34,737 nucleotides of DNA, taken from the NCBI GenBank assembly GCA_902559935.1, contig CACEJN010000009.1:1-34737 (forward strand), in the 5' to 3' direction. The notes beneath the pieces were generated by a model. It was given only the letters and a program-made list of their open reading frames with translations. It did no database searches and was not told the DNA's origin. The position numbers and the translations under genes were made by a program. Source of the DNA: an uncultured Pelagibacteraceae bacterium. Lineage in GTDB: Bacteria; Pseudomonadota; Alphaproteobacteria; Pelagibacterales; Pelagibacteraceae. Numbering within the stretch: the stretch's first letter is position 1; every line of letters starts with the position of its first letter. This document shows, piece after piece, positions 7,289 to 15,862 of the stretch.

Positions 7289-8173
7289 CTCGTCAATTGG
7301 TTCGTCGTTATCAGAAATTGGCTCGTCTACAGGTAGTTCACTAGTTGGCGTTTTTGCAGGTGCCGCTGGTTGAGGCTGCCCACCTAAATTTCTTTTTAGA
7401 GCTTTATCCAATTTTTTTTGAGTATCCTCTAATGATACATTCAAAACAATCTGAAATTCAGATAGAATTCTTTCATAAGCTTTTTCAAATAATTGTCTTT
7501 CACTATAAGACTGGTCAACCATAAGGTCATCACCCTTGTTTAAATCTCTGACAACTTCAGCTAATTCATATATTTTTCCAGAAGATATTTTTGCTTCATA
7601 TTCTTGCGCTCTTCGACTCCACATTGATCTTTTAATTTTTGGTTTACTTTTTAAAATTGAAATACACTTGTTTACTTGATTAATAGTTGCTAATGGCCTT
7701 AAGTGAGACTGCTTGTTTACAGGAACCATTCCATTAGCTTTGTCTTTTTCAAATTTAATAACATATGTTTCAACATCAATTCCACCAATGTTGATCTTTT
7801 TAAATTCAGTAATTTGCCCTACCCCATGCTTTGGATAAACAACATGATCTTTAATTTTGTATTCTCTTTTTTCAGTTTCTTGTTTTTTAACTTTTTTAAT
7901 TTCAGGCTTAACTTCATTTGTTTTTGAAATTCTTAAATTATCTACTTTCGGTTCAGCTGTCGTTTCTTTAATTTTAACAGCTTTTTTTGCTTTAGTTATT
8001 TTAGGTGTAACTTTTTTAACAACTTTTTTGATTTTTTTTGAAATTATTTTTTTAGCTTTTTTAACTTTTTTAGCTTTTACAACCTTCTTTTTAGAAACTT
8101 TTTTTTTCACTTTTTTGTCTGTTTTGCCTTTAAAGATTTTCTTTAAAATATTTTTCGTACTTATTTTGCTCAT
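7286..8173 (-). CDS. carD: CarD/CdnL-family RNA-polymerase-binding regulator with lysine-rich N-terminal tail
   Basis: CarD/CdnL proteins bind the RNA polymerase beta subunit and stabilise open promoter complexes, especially at rRNA genes. Counting from the ATG at 8173 the product is 295 residues. The CarD domain spans about 104-263: a Tudor-like part with [17 protein letters not shown] and the helical DNA-contacting part with [19 protein letters not shown], which contains the conserved Trp. Most family members are about 160-170 residues. Here about 100 residues are added in front, dominated by KK, KAKK and KKV repeats like a histone H1 tail, and a Pro- and acid-rich tail ends [12 protein letters not shown] longer frame opens with GTG at 8215, but the ATG at 8173 is preferred because it lowers the overlap with fdxA from 86 to 44 bp. 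Confidence 0.88.
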   Translation of the reverse strand: MSKISTKNILKKIFKGKTDKKVKKKVSKKKVVKAKKVKKAKKIISKKIKKVVKKVTPKITKAKKAVKIKETTAEPKVDNLRISKTNEVKPEIKKVKKQETEKREYKIKDHVVYPKHGVGQITEFKKINIGGIDVETYVIKFEKDKANGMVPVNKQSHLRPLATINQVNKCISILKSKPKIKRSMWSRRAQEYEAKISSGKIYELAEVVRDLNKGDDLMVDQSYSERQLFEKAYERILSEFQIVLNVSLEDTQKKLDKALKRNLGGQPQPAAPAKTPTSELPVDEPISDNDEPIDE

Positions 8174-8456
8174 TTTTAAATTTCTCGTGATCCGCTGGTG
8201 GATCTTTTTTTTCACTTATGTTAGGCCAGATTTCAGAATATTTTTTATTGATCTCTAACCATTTTTCACTTCCAGGTTCGGTGTCTGCTTTTATGGCATC
8301 GACAGGACATTCTGGCTCGCAAACGCCACAATCTATACACTCATCGGGTTTAATTACAAGCATATTTTTACCTTCGTAAAAGCAATCAACTGGGCAGACA
8401 TCAACACAGTCTGTTAGTTTGCACTTAATACAATTGTCGTTAACGATATATGTCAT
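8130..8456 (-). CDS. fdxA: 7Fe ferredoxin (FdxA type)
   Basis: A 108-residue soluble electron carrier with one [3Fe-4S] and one [4Fe-4S] cluster. By alignment with Azotobacter ferredoxin I from memory, Cys9, Cys17 and Cys50 bind the 3Fe cluster and Cys21, Cys40, Cys43 and Cys46 bind the 4Fe cluster. The pattern is [17 protein letters not shown], then [12 protein letters not shown]. The C-terminal extension [15 protein letters not shown] is standard for the FdxA group. It overlaps the TerB-like gene by 4 bp (ATGA) and carD by 44 bp, so translation is likely coupled. The fdxA-carD pairing is conserved in alphaproteobacteria, to my knowledge, although the functional link is not understood. Confidence 0.95.
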   Translation of the reverse strand: MTYIVNDNCIKCKLTDCVDVCPVDCFYEGKNMLVIKPDECIDCGVCEPECPVDAIKADTEPGSEKWLEINKKYSEIWPNISEKKDPPADHEKFKNEQNKYEKYFKENL

Positions 8457-8863
8457 TCTAAATTTTGTTTAATTTTTTCTTTAATATCGCCCATTGTTTT
8501 ATTGTCAATGTAAAGTAAACCCGCAAGTCGTCTCATTAAATTAGTTTCATATATATCAGCATCTTTGTTTGAATAGATTATAGACCACAAAGCCTCAATA
8601 ATTTTAATTTTATCTTGCTCGGGCAACCTCTTTACTTCTCGAGTAAAATCTAAAATTTGATTTGAGTTTTCTTCAATTATTTTTGCTTCTTCAATTGTTT
8701 TAGAGACATTTTCATTTTCTATACCTAGCTCATTTAGTGTTTTTTTAATAATTTCTTCTTCATTGTCTGTATAGTTCTCATCTATTTTTGCAGCATGAAT
8801 TAATAAAGCACAAACTTTTGTGAGAAAATTATTATTTTTTGTTTCTTCTTTTTTAAAAAACAT
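8453..8863 (-). CDS. TerB-like helical protein
   Basis: A 136-residue, probably cytosolic, all-helical protein. It has the TerB/TerB-like pattern: an early helix [26 protein letters not shown], and a second half [24 protein letters not shown] that repeats the same acidic-turn-then-helix layout. TerB domains bind metal through such acidic turns. Tellurite resistance is the founding phenotype but is unlikely to be the role of this stand-alone copy. It starts 1 nt after the helicase stop and overlaps fdxA by 4 bp, so it sits in the middle of a tightly coupled operon. Function unknown. Confidence 0.7.
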   Translation of the reverse strand: MFFKKEETKNNNFLTKVCALLIHAAKIDENYTDNEEEIIKKTLNELGIENENVSKTIEEAKIIEENSNQILDFTREVKRLPEQDKIKIIEALWSIIYSNKDADIYETNLMRRLAGLLYIDNKTMGDIKEKIKQNLE

Positions 8864-8864
8864 T

Positions 8865-11345
8865 TTAATTTAAATTTAAATTCTTTAATATTTTAAATGG
8901 ATTTTCGTTTGAGATCTTCTTTGTGGTATTTTTTTTAAATTTCTTAGCAGGACTATATTTAAAAAATGTTTCATTTTCCTTTTCAAATATTTTATAATTC
9001 ATTTTTTGAAGTAATTTTTTGAAATTATCTTTACTACATCCTAAAAGATTTAACATTTCTGGAACTAATTTTATTTCAGAATTTTCCTTTGAACTAGAAT
9101 TTATTATTAATACAAATAATCTTTCCAAAATATCAATTCTTACAAAAAAATTATCAAATTTTTCAAATCCACACAAAAGCATAAAGTTTTTATTTTTTAT
9201 TTCTTTATCGTCTAAAAAATTCAAACCAAAGGTAGGTGGTTTTAAATTATGAAATTTTTGATAAAAATTTTTCCACAATAATGTTCGCAAAGATACTGCT
9301 TCTGGTTTAATTAATTGATAAAGGAAAACATGATATCTCCCAAACTTTACTCCTAATTCTCTAAGAATTTTTCTTTCATTTTGTTCTAAGTTTTTTAGGT
9401 ATTCAGAAACTTGATCTCGCTTTAATACTCCATTATTTTCATAGAGTTGGTATGCTAGTGCTTTAATTGACGAATTATTTTCTTTTATATTTTTTAAATC
9501 AATTAAACTTTTAAGAACGTTATTTATTTTTGAATGTATCCATTTATTAACATAGTCATTTAATTTCTGTTTAGTGTTTTGTTCAATGATATCATCAACG
9601 ATTAAATCAAAATTAGGATTTAAATAATCATTACCCGTTGTTAATTTGGCAATTGGGAAATCATTCCAGTAAATTTTAAAATCTTCATTTAAATTAATTA
9701 ATCCTGTATCAATTATTGATTGAACACGTTTTTCTAATTCCGGACCAATAGTTTGTCTTGCAGCTTTTTTTAAGGATTTAATATCAGTTTCCAAAGCACC
9801 TTTTTTTAAATCTAGTTCTAATTTTAGCCCTTTTATCTTTCCGATGAATTGATCGTCAATTTTAACATCATTGTTTTGTAAAATTTCAGTTTTAAATTCC
9901 ATATCTTGTTTTAAACCTCTAGCGAGCACGCTTGCTCTTTTGTCAATAAAAGTTTTAGTAAGTTCTTCATGTAATCTGTCTGAAAGTCTATCTTCTAAGT
10001 GTTTAGTTTTTTCAATCCAATAACTTTGATTTTCTACCCAATTATTTTTATTCGAAACATATGACCAAGTTCTGACATTTGCAATTCTATTTGATAAAGA
10101 ATCTACATTTCCATCTAATTTATCTAGTTTCATGAGCTGTAATCTCATATAATCTTCAGAAATTAGTCCTTTTTTGTTAGTTAAAAATTTAAATACATTT
10201 CCTATAACTTCAAAATGATTTCCATAAGTTTTTTTTACAAAATCAGGTATTTGGCAACATTCCCACAAGAGCATTAAAGTTTTCTTATCAAATTCTTTAT
10301 TTAAAATTTTTTGATCTTTTAAAAAATATTTAAGTGCTTTTTCATCCTCACATTCATGAATTTTTCTTAGCCATTCCACCTGAGGTTTTTCCTCTAAACT
10401 TTTAATTAAACTAATTGGGTTATTGAAATTAAGATTTGAATTTCTCCAAAACAAAGTTCTTATTTCTTCAAATTTATGATTTTCTAATAATTCTACCTCT
10501 TCTGGAGATATTTCTTTACAATCACCAGTAATACCAAAACTTCCATCGTTAAGGTACCTGCCAGCTCTACCAGCTATTTGACCTATTTCAGATAAATTTA
10601 ATCTTCTTAATTTTTTTCCATCAAATTTCTTAACATTTGAAAAATAAACAAAATCTAAATCCATGTTTATTCCCATCCCAATTGCATCTGTTGCAACTAG
10701 GAAATCAACATCCCCAGATTGATATAATTCAACTTGAGCATTTCTTGTTTTTGGACTTAGTGATCCCATTACAATAGCGGCACCACCCTTTTGTCTTCTT
10801 ATTAACTCAGCAATGGCGTAAACCTCCTCTGCTGAAAACGCAATGATTGCTGTTTTTCTTTCAATTCTTGATACTTTTTTATGACCAGCGTAGGTAAGTT
10901 TAGACAGTCTTTCTCTATTTATAAATTCAATATCTCCATCTAATTTTGAAATAATATTTTTAATGGTACTTGAGCCCATTAGCATTGTAAGTTTTTCCCC
11001 CCTCATATTTAAAAGTCTATCAGTAAAAATATGACCTCTTTCATGATCAGAGCACATTTGAATCTCGTCTACGCCAACAAACTCAAGATGTTTGTCAATT
11101 GGCATAGACTCAACTGTGCATAAAAAATATTTTGCATTAGATGGGATTATTTTTTCTTCTCCAGTTATAAGTGCAACTTTATCTAAACTTATTTTCTTGA
11201 TTACTTTGTCATATACTTCTCTTGCAAGTAATCTAAGTGGAAATCCAATCATGCCACTCTCGAAAGAAAGCATGGTTTCGATAGCAAGATAGGTTTTGCC
11301 TGTATTTGTAGGACCGAGAACAGCTGTAATTTTATTTTTAGTCAT
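8865..11345 (-). CDS. Suv3-like superfamily II RNA/DNA helicase
   Basis: An 826-residue ATP-dependent helicase. Motif I GPTNTGKT is at 11-18, motif II DEIQ at 93-96 (the Suv3-type variant of DEAD), motif III GSST at 124-127, motif V ATDAIGMGINMDLD near 218-231 and motif VI QIAGRAGR at 256-263. These and the compact spacing match the mitochondrial SUPV3L1/Suv3 group, whose bacterial relatives are found in alphaproteobacteria. A long C-terminal half follows: a helical Suv3-like region, then a basic lineage-specific tail rich in Lys ending near ILKNLNLN. The role is likely RNA turnover or structured-RNA unwinding, inferred from the family. It is the first gene of the helicase-TerB-fdxA-carD unit. 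Confidence 0.88.
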   Translation of the reverse strand: MTKNKITAVLGPTNTGKTYLAIETMLSFESGMIGFPLRLLAREVYDKVIKKISLDKVALITGEEKIIPSNAKYFLCTVESMPIDKHLEFVGVDEIQMCSDHERGHIFTDRLLNMRGEKLTMLMGSSTIKNIISKLDGDIEFINRERLSKLTYAGHKKVSRIERKTAIIAFSAEEVYAIAELIRRQKGGAAIVMGSLSPKTRNAQVELYQSGDVDFLVATDAIGMGINMDLDFVYFSNVKKFDGKKLRRLNLSEIGQIAGRAGRYLNDGSFGITGDCKEISPEEVELLENHKFEEIRTLFWRNSNLNFNNPISLIKSLEEKPQVEWLRKIHECEDEKALKYFLKDQKILNKEFDKKTLMLLWECCQIPDFVKKTYGNHFEVIGNVFKFLTNKKGLISEDYMRLQLMKLDKLDGNVDSLSNRIANVRTWSYVSNKNNWVENQSYWIEKTKHLEDRLSDRLHEELTKTFIDKRASVLARGLKQDMEFKTEILQNNDVKIDDQFIGKIKGLKLELDLKKGALETDIKSLKKAARQTIGPELEKRVQSIIDTGLINLNEDFKIYWNDFPIAKLTTGNDYLNPNFDLIVDDIIEQNTKQKLNDYVNKWIHSKINNVLKSLIDLKNIKENNSSIKALAYQLYENNGVLKRDQVSEYLKNLEQNERKILRELGVKFGRYHVFLYQLIKPEAVSLRTLLWKNFYQKFHNLKPPTFGLNFLDDKEIKNKNFMLLCGFEKFDNFFVRIDILERLFVLIINSSSKENSEIKLVPEMLNLLGCSKDNFKKLLQKMNYKIFEKENETFFKYSPAKKFKKNTTKKISNENPFKILKNLNLN

Positions 11346-11518
11346 TTCTATCTTTTGTGCTTCTTTTTTTTTACCTACCAGATATTGTTACTGCTAAAGA
11401 ACAAAAATAGACTAAAACATGACCGAATCGGAGGGTAAAAAGTTCTCATTTTCTTTTAAATGTTAGTGAGATTATCATAAATAAGATTAATTCTATAACA
11501 GTAATTTAATTTAATAAA

Positions 11519-13480
11519 ATGAGTAAAAAACTTTGGCAACCTTCTCTAATAGTAAAAAAAAATTCAAATTTATTTGCTTTTGAAAATTACATTTCAAAAA
11601 AATTAAAAATAAAATTTAATAGAAATTATAAAAAATTATTAAATTGGAGTATTAAGAATTCACCTGAGTTTTGGAGTAGATTTTGGGATTTTAGCAAAAT
11701 AAAGGGATTTAAAAGTAATAAAAATTTCAGAAAATCAAAGACTTTTTATAAAAATTTATTTTTACCAGGTAGCAGACTAAATTTTGGTGAAAATTTATTA
11801 TCTAAAAACAACAATGAAAAAGCAGTAACCTTTATTAGTGAAAATGGATTTAGAGAAGAAAGATCATGGAAACAATTAAATTTAAATACTAATAAAATTA
11901 CAAAATTTCTAAAAAAAATAAATATTAAAAAAGGAGATAGAGTAGCTGCATATATGCCAAATACTATTGAAACTGTTGAAGCATTCATTGCCACAACTTC
12001 TTTGGGAGGTATTTGGTCTTCTTGTAGTCCTGATTTTGGATCTAAAGGTGTTATAGAAAGATTTTCTCAAATTAATCCAAAAGTTTTATTCATTACTGAT
12101 CAGTATTTTTATAATGGAAAAAAAATAGATATTTTAAATAGACTTCCAGAGATTTTAAAATTAATCCCATCAATTAAAAGTGTTGTAATTAGTAACTATC
12201 CTGGAAAAAAGTTTATTAAAAATAAATATAAATTTAATAAAAATAATTTATTTAAATGGAATGAATTAATGCAAACTAATGCTGAAAAAATTGATTTCAA
12301 AAGATTTGATTTTGAAACAGAGTTAGCAATATTATATTCAAGTGGAACTACTGGAAAACCTAAATGCATTTGTCATCGATCTGGTGGTGTTTTAATCCAG
12401 CATATGAAGGAACATCAATTACATTGTAATATTAAAGAAAATGATAACGTTTTTTATTTTACCACATGTGGATGGATGATGTGGAATTGGTTGGTTAGTT
12501 CATTAGCTTCGAAGGCATCTATTGTTCTTTTTGATGGATCTCCAATGTTTAAATCATCCGATTTGCTTTTGAAAATAGCACAAAGAGAAAAAATAACTTT
12601 ATTTGGAATAAGTGCGAAGTATGTAGATGCTTTAAGAAAATTTAAACCAAAATTAAAATATAAATTTAAACTAAATAAACTAAGAACAATTTGTTCAACT
12701 GGCTCACCTCTTTCAGAAGAAAGTTTTAAATATGTTTATAAGCATATTAAAAAAAATGTGCACTTGTCATCTATATCTGGTGGTACCGATATTGTTTCGT
12801 GCTTCGTATTAGGAAATTTATATCAGCCAGTGAATATAGGAGAAATACAAAACAATGGTTTGGCTTTAGATGTAGATGTTTTAAGTGATAAAGGGAAGTC
12901 TTTAAAAAATAGTAAAGGAGAACTTGTCTGTAAAAATCCTTTTCCATCAATGCCTTTAAAGTTTTGGAATGATAAAAATGATATTAAACTTAAGAGTGCT
13001 TATTTTAATAGATTTAAAAATATATGGCACCATGGAGATTACGCAGAGATAAAAAATAGTGGTGGATATATAATTCATGGAAGATCAGATACCACTTTAA
13101 ATCCAGGAGGTGTAAGACTTGGAACAGCAGAGATATATTCAGAAGTTGAAAAGTTTAAAGAAATAAAAGAGTCTATTGTTGTAGGACAATCATGGGATAA
13201 TGATGTTAGAATAGTTTTATTTATTGTAATGAGCAAAAATTATTCATTAACAGCAGAATTAATTAACAAAATTAAATTACAAATAAAAAAAAATGCATCT
13301 CCTAGACATGTTCCAAGTAAAATTATTGTTGTAAAAGATATACCTCGAACAAAAAGTGGCAAAATAGTTGAACTAGCAGTTAAAAGTAAGTTAGAAGGAA
13401 GTCAAATTAAAAACATTGAAGCTTTAGCAAATCCCGAAGCTCTTGAACAATTTAATAATTTAAAAGAATTGAGCAATTAA
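11519..13480 (+). CDS. Acetoacetyl-CoA synthetase
   Basis: Makes acetoacetyl-CoA from acetoacetate, ATP and CoA. The 653-residue length is typical of the family. The N-terminal acetyl-CoA-synthetase-like cap includes NWSIKNSPEFWSRFWDFSKI near residues 43-62. The phosphate-binding motif is LYSSGTTGKPKCICH near residues 281-295, then TTCGWMMWNW, SISGGTDIVSCF, WHHGDYAEI and GRSDTTLNPGGVRLGTAEIY. The catalytic lysine is in PRTKSGKIVE near the C-terminus. The GGVRLGTAEIY sequence favours acetoacetyl- over acetyl-CoA synthetase. The aminotransferase ATG follows the stop with no gap. The thiolase at 18882 could split the product to acetyl-CoA. Confidence 0.88.
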   Translation: MSKKLWQPSLIVKKNSNLFAFENYISKKLKIKFNRNYKKLLNWSIKNSPEFWSRFWDFSKIKGFKSNKNFRKSKTFYKNLFLPGSRLNFGENLLSKNNNEKAVTFISENGFREERSWKQLNLNTNKITKFLKKINIKKGDRVAAYMPNTIETVEAFIATTSLGGIWSSCSPDFGSKGVIERFSQINPKVLFITDQYFYNGKKIDILNRLPEILKLIPSIKSVVISNYPGKKFIKNKYKFNKNNLFKWNELMQTNAEKIDFKRFDFETELAILYSSGTTGKPKCICHRSGGVLIQHMKEHQLHCNIKENDNVFYFTTCGWMMWNWLVSSLASKASIVLFDGSPMFKSSDLLLKIAQREKITLFGISAKYVDALRKFKPKLKYKFKLNKLRTICSTGSPLSEESFKYVYKHIKKNVHLSSISGGTDIVSCFVLGNLYQPVNIGEIQNNGLALDVDVLSDKGKSLKNSKGELVCKNPFPSMPLKFWNDKNDIKLKSAYFNRFKNIWHHGDYAEIKNSGGYIIHGRSDTTLNPGGVRLGTAEIYSEVEKFKEIKESIVVGQSWDNDVRIVLFIVMSKNYSLTAELINKIKLQIKKNASPRHVPSKIIVVKDIPRTKSGKIVELAVKSKLEGSQIKNIEALANPEALEQFNNLKELSN

Positions 13481-14707
13481 ATGTTAAAAAATCTTGTCAA
13501 AGACCTGAAGCCTTCATCTACTCTTGCAATTAACGAAACTTCAAAAAAATTAGAACAACAAGGAAAAAAAATCTTTAAATTTGGTTTTGGACAATCACCA
13601 TTTAAAGTACCTGAAGATGTTGTTGAAGAATTAAAAAGTAATGCCTATCAAAACAAATATCTACCTATGCAGGGCCTTGAGGAATTAAGGGAAGCTGTAG
13701 CGAAATATTCATCTAAAAAGAAAAATTATAACTACAAATCAAACAATGTAATAATTGGACCAGGATCTAAAGAATTAATGTTTTTATTGCATGTAATTTT
13801 TGATGGTGAAATTATATTACCAGCACCCAGTTGGGTTTCATATGCACCACAAGCTATTTTAGGGAGAAATAAAATTCAAATTCTCCAAACCGAAAGAGAA
13901 AACAACTGGTTTCCTACTGGAGCACAAATTGAGAAAATCATATCAAAAGATAAAGATAAAAATTATTTATTATTTTTAAATTCACCAAACAATCCTTCTG
14001 GACAGGTTTGTAACAAATTAGAAGAAATTTCAGAAATTGCCAAAAAGTATAATCTTATAATTTTATCAGATGAAATATATTCAGAATTAACATTTTCGCA
14101 AAATTTTAAATCTATCTCAAGTTATTGTCCTGAAAAAACTATCATTAGCACTGGACTTAGCAAATGGTGTGGTGCTGGGGGATGGAGACTTGGTTATTTT
14201 ATAATTCCAGATGAATTGAATAATATAAAAAATATGATCAATGTATTAGCTAGTGAAACTTTTTCTGCTGTGAGTGCACCTATTCAGTATGCAGCAATCA
14301 AAGCTTATGAAAACGATCATTCAAATTATATTGCAAAATCAGTAAATATTTTAAGTGCAGTTGGTAAACATGTTTTTTCAAATTTAAAATCAAACAAGGT
14401 ATTGATTAATGAACCTCATGGTGGATTTTATTTAATGCCAGAATTTTTAAATAACAAATTTAAAACTTCATCAGAAATGTGTAAGGATATATTAAATAAT
14501 ACTGGAGTTGCTTTATTACCAGGTTCTGATTTTGGGTTTAATCCAGATAAAATGTTAGCAAGGTTAAGTTTTACAGATTTTGATGGACAAGAGTTTATGA
14601 ACAATATTGATGAAACAAAAAAAATTGATGAAAATTTAATTAATAAGTTTGCGCCAAAAGTAGTAGAAGGTGTTAATAAACTAAAGAATTGGTCAGAAAA
14701 CTTATAA
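13481..14707 (+). CDS. Class I/II PLP-dependent aminotransferase
   Basis: A 408-residue fold-type I aminotransferase of the aspartate/aromatic group. The PLP-binding lysine is Lys228 in STGLSKWCGAGGWRLGY, with the Arg of GGWRLGY as a phosphate or carboxylate ligand. SPNNPSGQV near residues 168-176 and LSDEIYSELTF near 200-210 provide the Asn, Asp and Tyr that hold the cofactor. The start is QGKKIFKFGFGQSPFKVPE. It abuts acetoacetyl-CoA synthetase with a TAAATG junction and is followed by the TAXI transporter genes. The amino donor and acceptor are not evident from sequence; aspartate or an imported acid are guesses. Confidence 0.88.
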   Translation: MLKNLVKDLKPSSTLAINETSKKLEQQGKKIFKFGFGQSPFKVPEDVVEELKSNAYQNKYLPMQGLEELREAVAKYSSKKKNYNYKSNNVIIGPGSKELMFLLHVIFDGEIILPAPSWVSYAPQAILGRNKIQILQTERENNWFPTGAQIEKIISKDKDKNYLLFLNSPNNPSGQVCNKLEEISEIAKKYNLIILSDEIYSELTFSQNFKSISSYCPEKTIISTGLSKWCGAGGWRLGYFIIPDELNNIKNMINVLASETFSAVSAPIQYAAIKAYENDHSNYIAKSVNILSAVGKHVFSNLKSNKVLINEPHGGFYLMPEFLNNKFKTSSEMCKDILNNTGVALLPGSDFGFNPDKMLARLSFTDFDGQEFMNNIDETKKIDENLINKFAPKVVEGVNKLKNWSENL

Positions 14708-14774
14708 AATCACTCTGTACACCTACGATTATTTTTTGTTAGAATAAACTTATAAAAATAACGACATATAAATA

Positions 14775-14780
14775 GAGGGG
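14775..14780 (+). promoter_or_regulatory. Shine-Dalgarno site of the TAXI binding-protein gene
   Basis: GAGGGG six bases before the ATG. It is one of only three clear ribosome binding sites I noticed among the genes here, and fits a highly expressed periplasmic binding protein. A possible promoter is TGTACA (14716-14721) with TAGAAT (14740-14745), spacer 18 bp. Confidence 0.6.
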
Positions 14781-14786
14781 TAAACA

Positions 14787-15791
14787 ATGAAAAAAATAAT
14801 CACATCTCTATCAAGTGCTTTACTGATTTTATTCGCATCATTGTCTATGACAACTGTTGCTAAATCAGCTGAGTTCTTTACGATAGGAACAGGCGGACCT
14901 ACAGGAGTATATTTCCAAACAGGGAACGCTATATGTAAAATGCTTCACAAATCAGCAATTAGTGCTGAACATGGTAGAAAAAAAGGTACAGCTAAAGCTT
15001 ACAGATGTACAGCTCCATCCACTGGTGGATCTAACTACAATATTGGTCAGATAGCAGCTGGAGAATTCCAATTTGGTGTAGCACAATCAGACTGGCAGTA
15101 TCATGCTGTTAATGGATCAAGTAAATGGGAAGGAAAACAATTTAGTAATTTGAGAGCAGTTTTCTCAGTTCACAATGAGCCTTTTCAAATTTGGGCTAGA
15201 AAAAAAGCAAAAATTAAAGATTTTGCTGGATTAAAAGGAAAAGTAGTTAACATCGGTAATCCTGGTTCAGGTCAAAGAGGAACTATGGAAGAACTGATGA
15301 AAGCCATGGGTGTTGATAATAGTTTCTTTAAATCAACAACTGAACTTACTTCTTCTGAACAAGTTAAAGCGCTATGCGACGGAAAAATAGATGCATTTGG
15401 TTATTCTGTTGGATTTCCAAATGGTGCTATGGAACAAGCAGCAACTTGTGCAGCTAAAGCATCTCCGATTAATTTAACAGGTTCTGAAGTTCAAGGTTTA
15501 ATTGATGGTGCAGATTATTATGCACAGGCAGTAATACCTAAAGGAACTTATACAGGTCAGAAAAAAGATGCTACAACTTTTGGTGTAAAAGCTACTGTTG
15601 TTACTTCTGCAGATGTTTCTGAAGAGCTTGTTTATTTAGTTACAAAAGCTGTAATGGAAAATTTTGATGATTTCAAAAAACAACATCCAGCATTTGGTTT
15701 CTTGGAAAAGAAAAACATGATTAAAGATGGTTTATCTGCTCCATTACATCCTGGTGCAATAAAATACTATAAAGAAGCTGGGTTAATGTAA
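14787..15791 (+). CDS. TAXI-family TRAP transporter solute-binding protein
   Basis: A periplasmic substrate-binding protein of a tripartite ATP-independent transporter. The 334-residue product has a signal peptide, with cleavage likely after AKSA at residue 28. The mature chain begins EFFTIGTGGPTGVYF, the hallmark of the TAXI group. GNPGSGQRGTMEELMKAMG near residues 152-170 is the second conserved segment. The ligand is not deducible; characterised TAXI proteins bind dicarboxylates, glutamate or related acids. It has a strong ribosome binding site and is followed by an intrinsic terminator, then the permease gene, so it is probably expressed above the permease. Confidence 0.93.
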   Translation: MKKIITSLSSALLILFASLSMTTVAKSAEFFTIGTGGPTGVYFQTGNAICKMLHKSAISAEHGRKKGTAKAYRCTAPSTGGSNYNIGQIAAGEFQFGVAQSDWQYHAVNGSSKWEGKQFSNLRAVFSVHNEPFQIWARKKAKIKDFAGLKGKVVNIGNPGSGQRGTMEELMKAMGVDNSFFKSTTELTSSEQVKALCDGKIDAFGYSVGFPNGAMEQAATCAAKASPINLTGSEVQGLIDGADYYAQAVIPKGTYTGQKKDATTFGVKATVVTSADVSEELVYLVTKAVMENFDDFKKQHPAFGFLEKKNMIKDGLSAPLHPGAIKYYKEAGLM

Positions 15792-15810
15792 TCCAATTTT
15801 TATTAATTAA

Positions 15811-15844
15811 AAAGGCCTGGTAATTTTTACCGGGCCTTTTTTTT
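15811..15844 (+). terminator. Intrinsic terminator between TAXI binding protein and permease
   Basis: A 13-bp stem from AAAGGCCTGGTAA (15811-15823) and TTACCGGGCCTTT (15827-15839), with one G-U pair and a 3-nt loop, followed by a T tract to 15844. It lies 19 nt after the binding-protein stop and 18 nt before the permease start. Confidence 0.9.
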
Positions 15845-15862
15845 ATGGTATGAATAATTTTA

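Noticed and set aside
8171-8215. Longer carD start at GTG 8215
   Set aside because: Needs a GTG start and an 86-bp overlap into fdxA; the ATG at 8173 is simpler. Not fully excluded.
7703-8258. Hydrophobic plus-strand open frames antisense to carD
   Set aside because: Phe/Leu-rich artefacts of reading AAA/AAG lysine repeats backwards; no start signals.
11419-11466. 15-codon open frame ATG ACC GAA TCG in the helicase/acetoacetyl-CoA synthetase gap
   Set aside because: No ribosome site, no recognisable product, and length is expected by chance.
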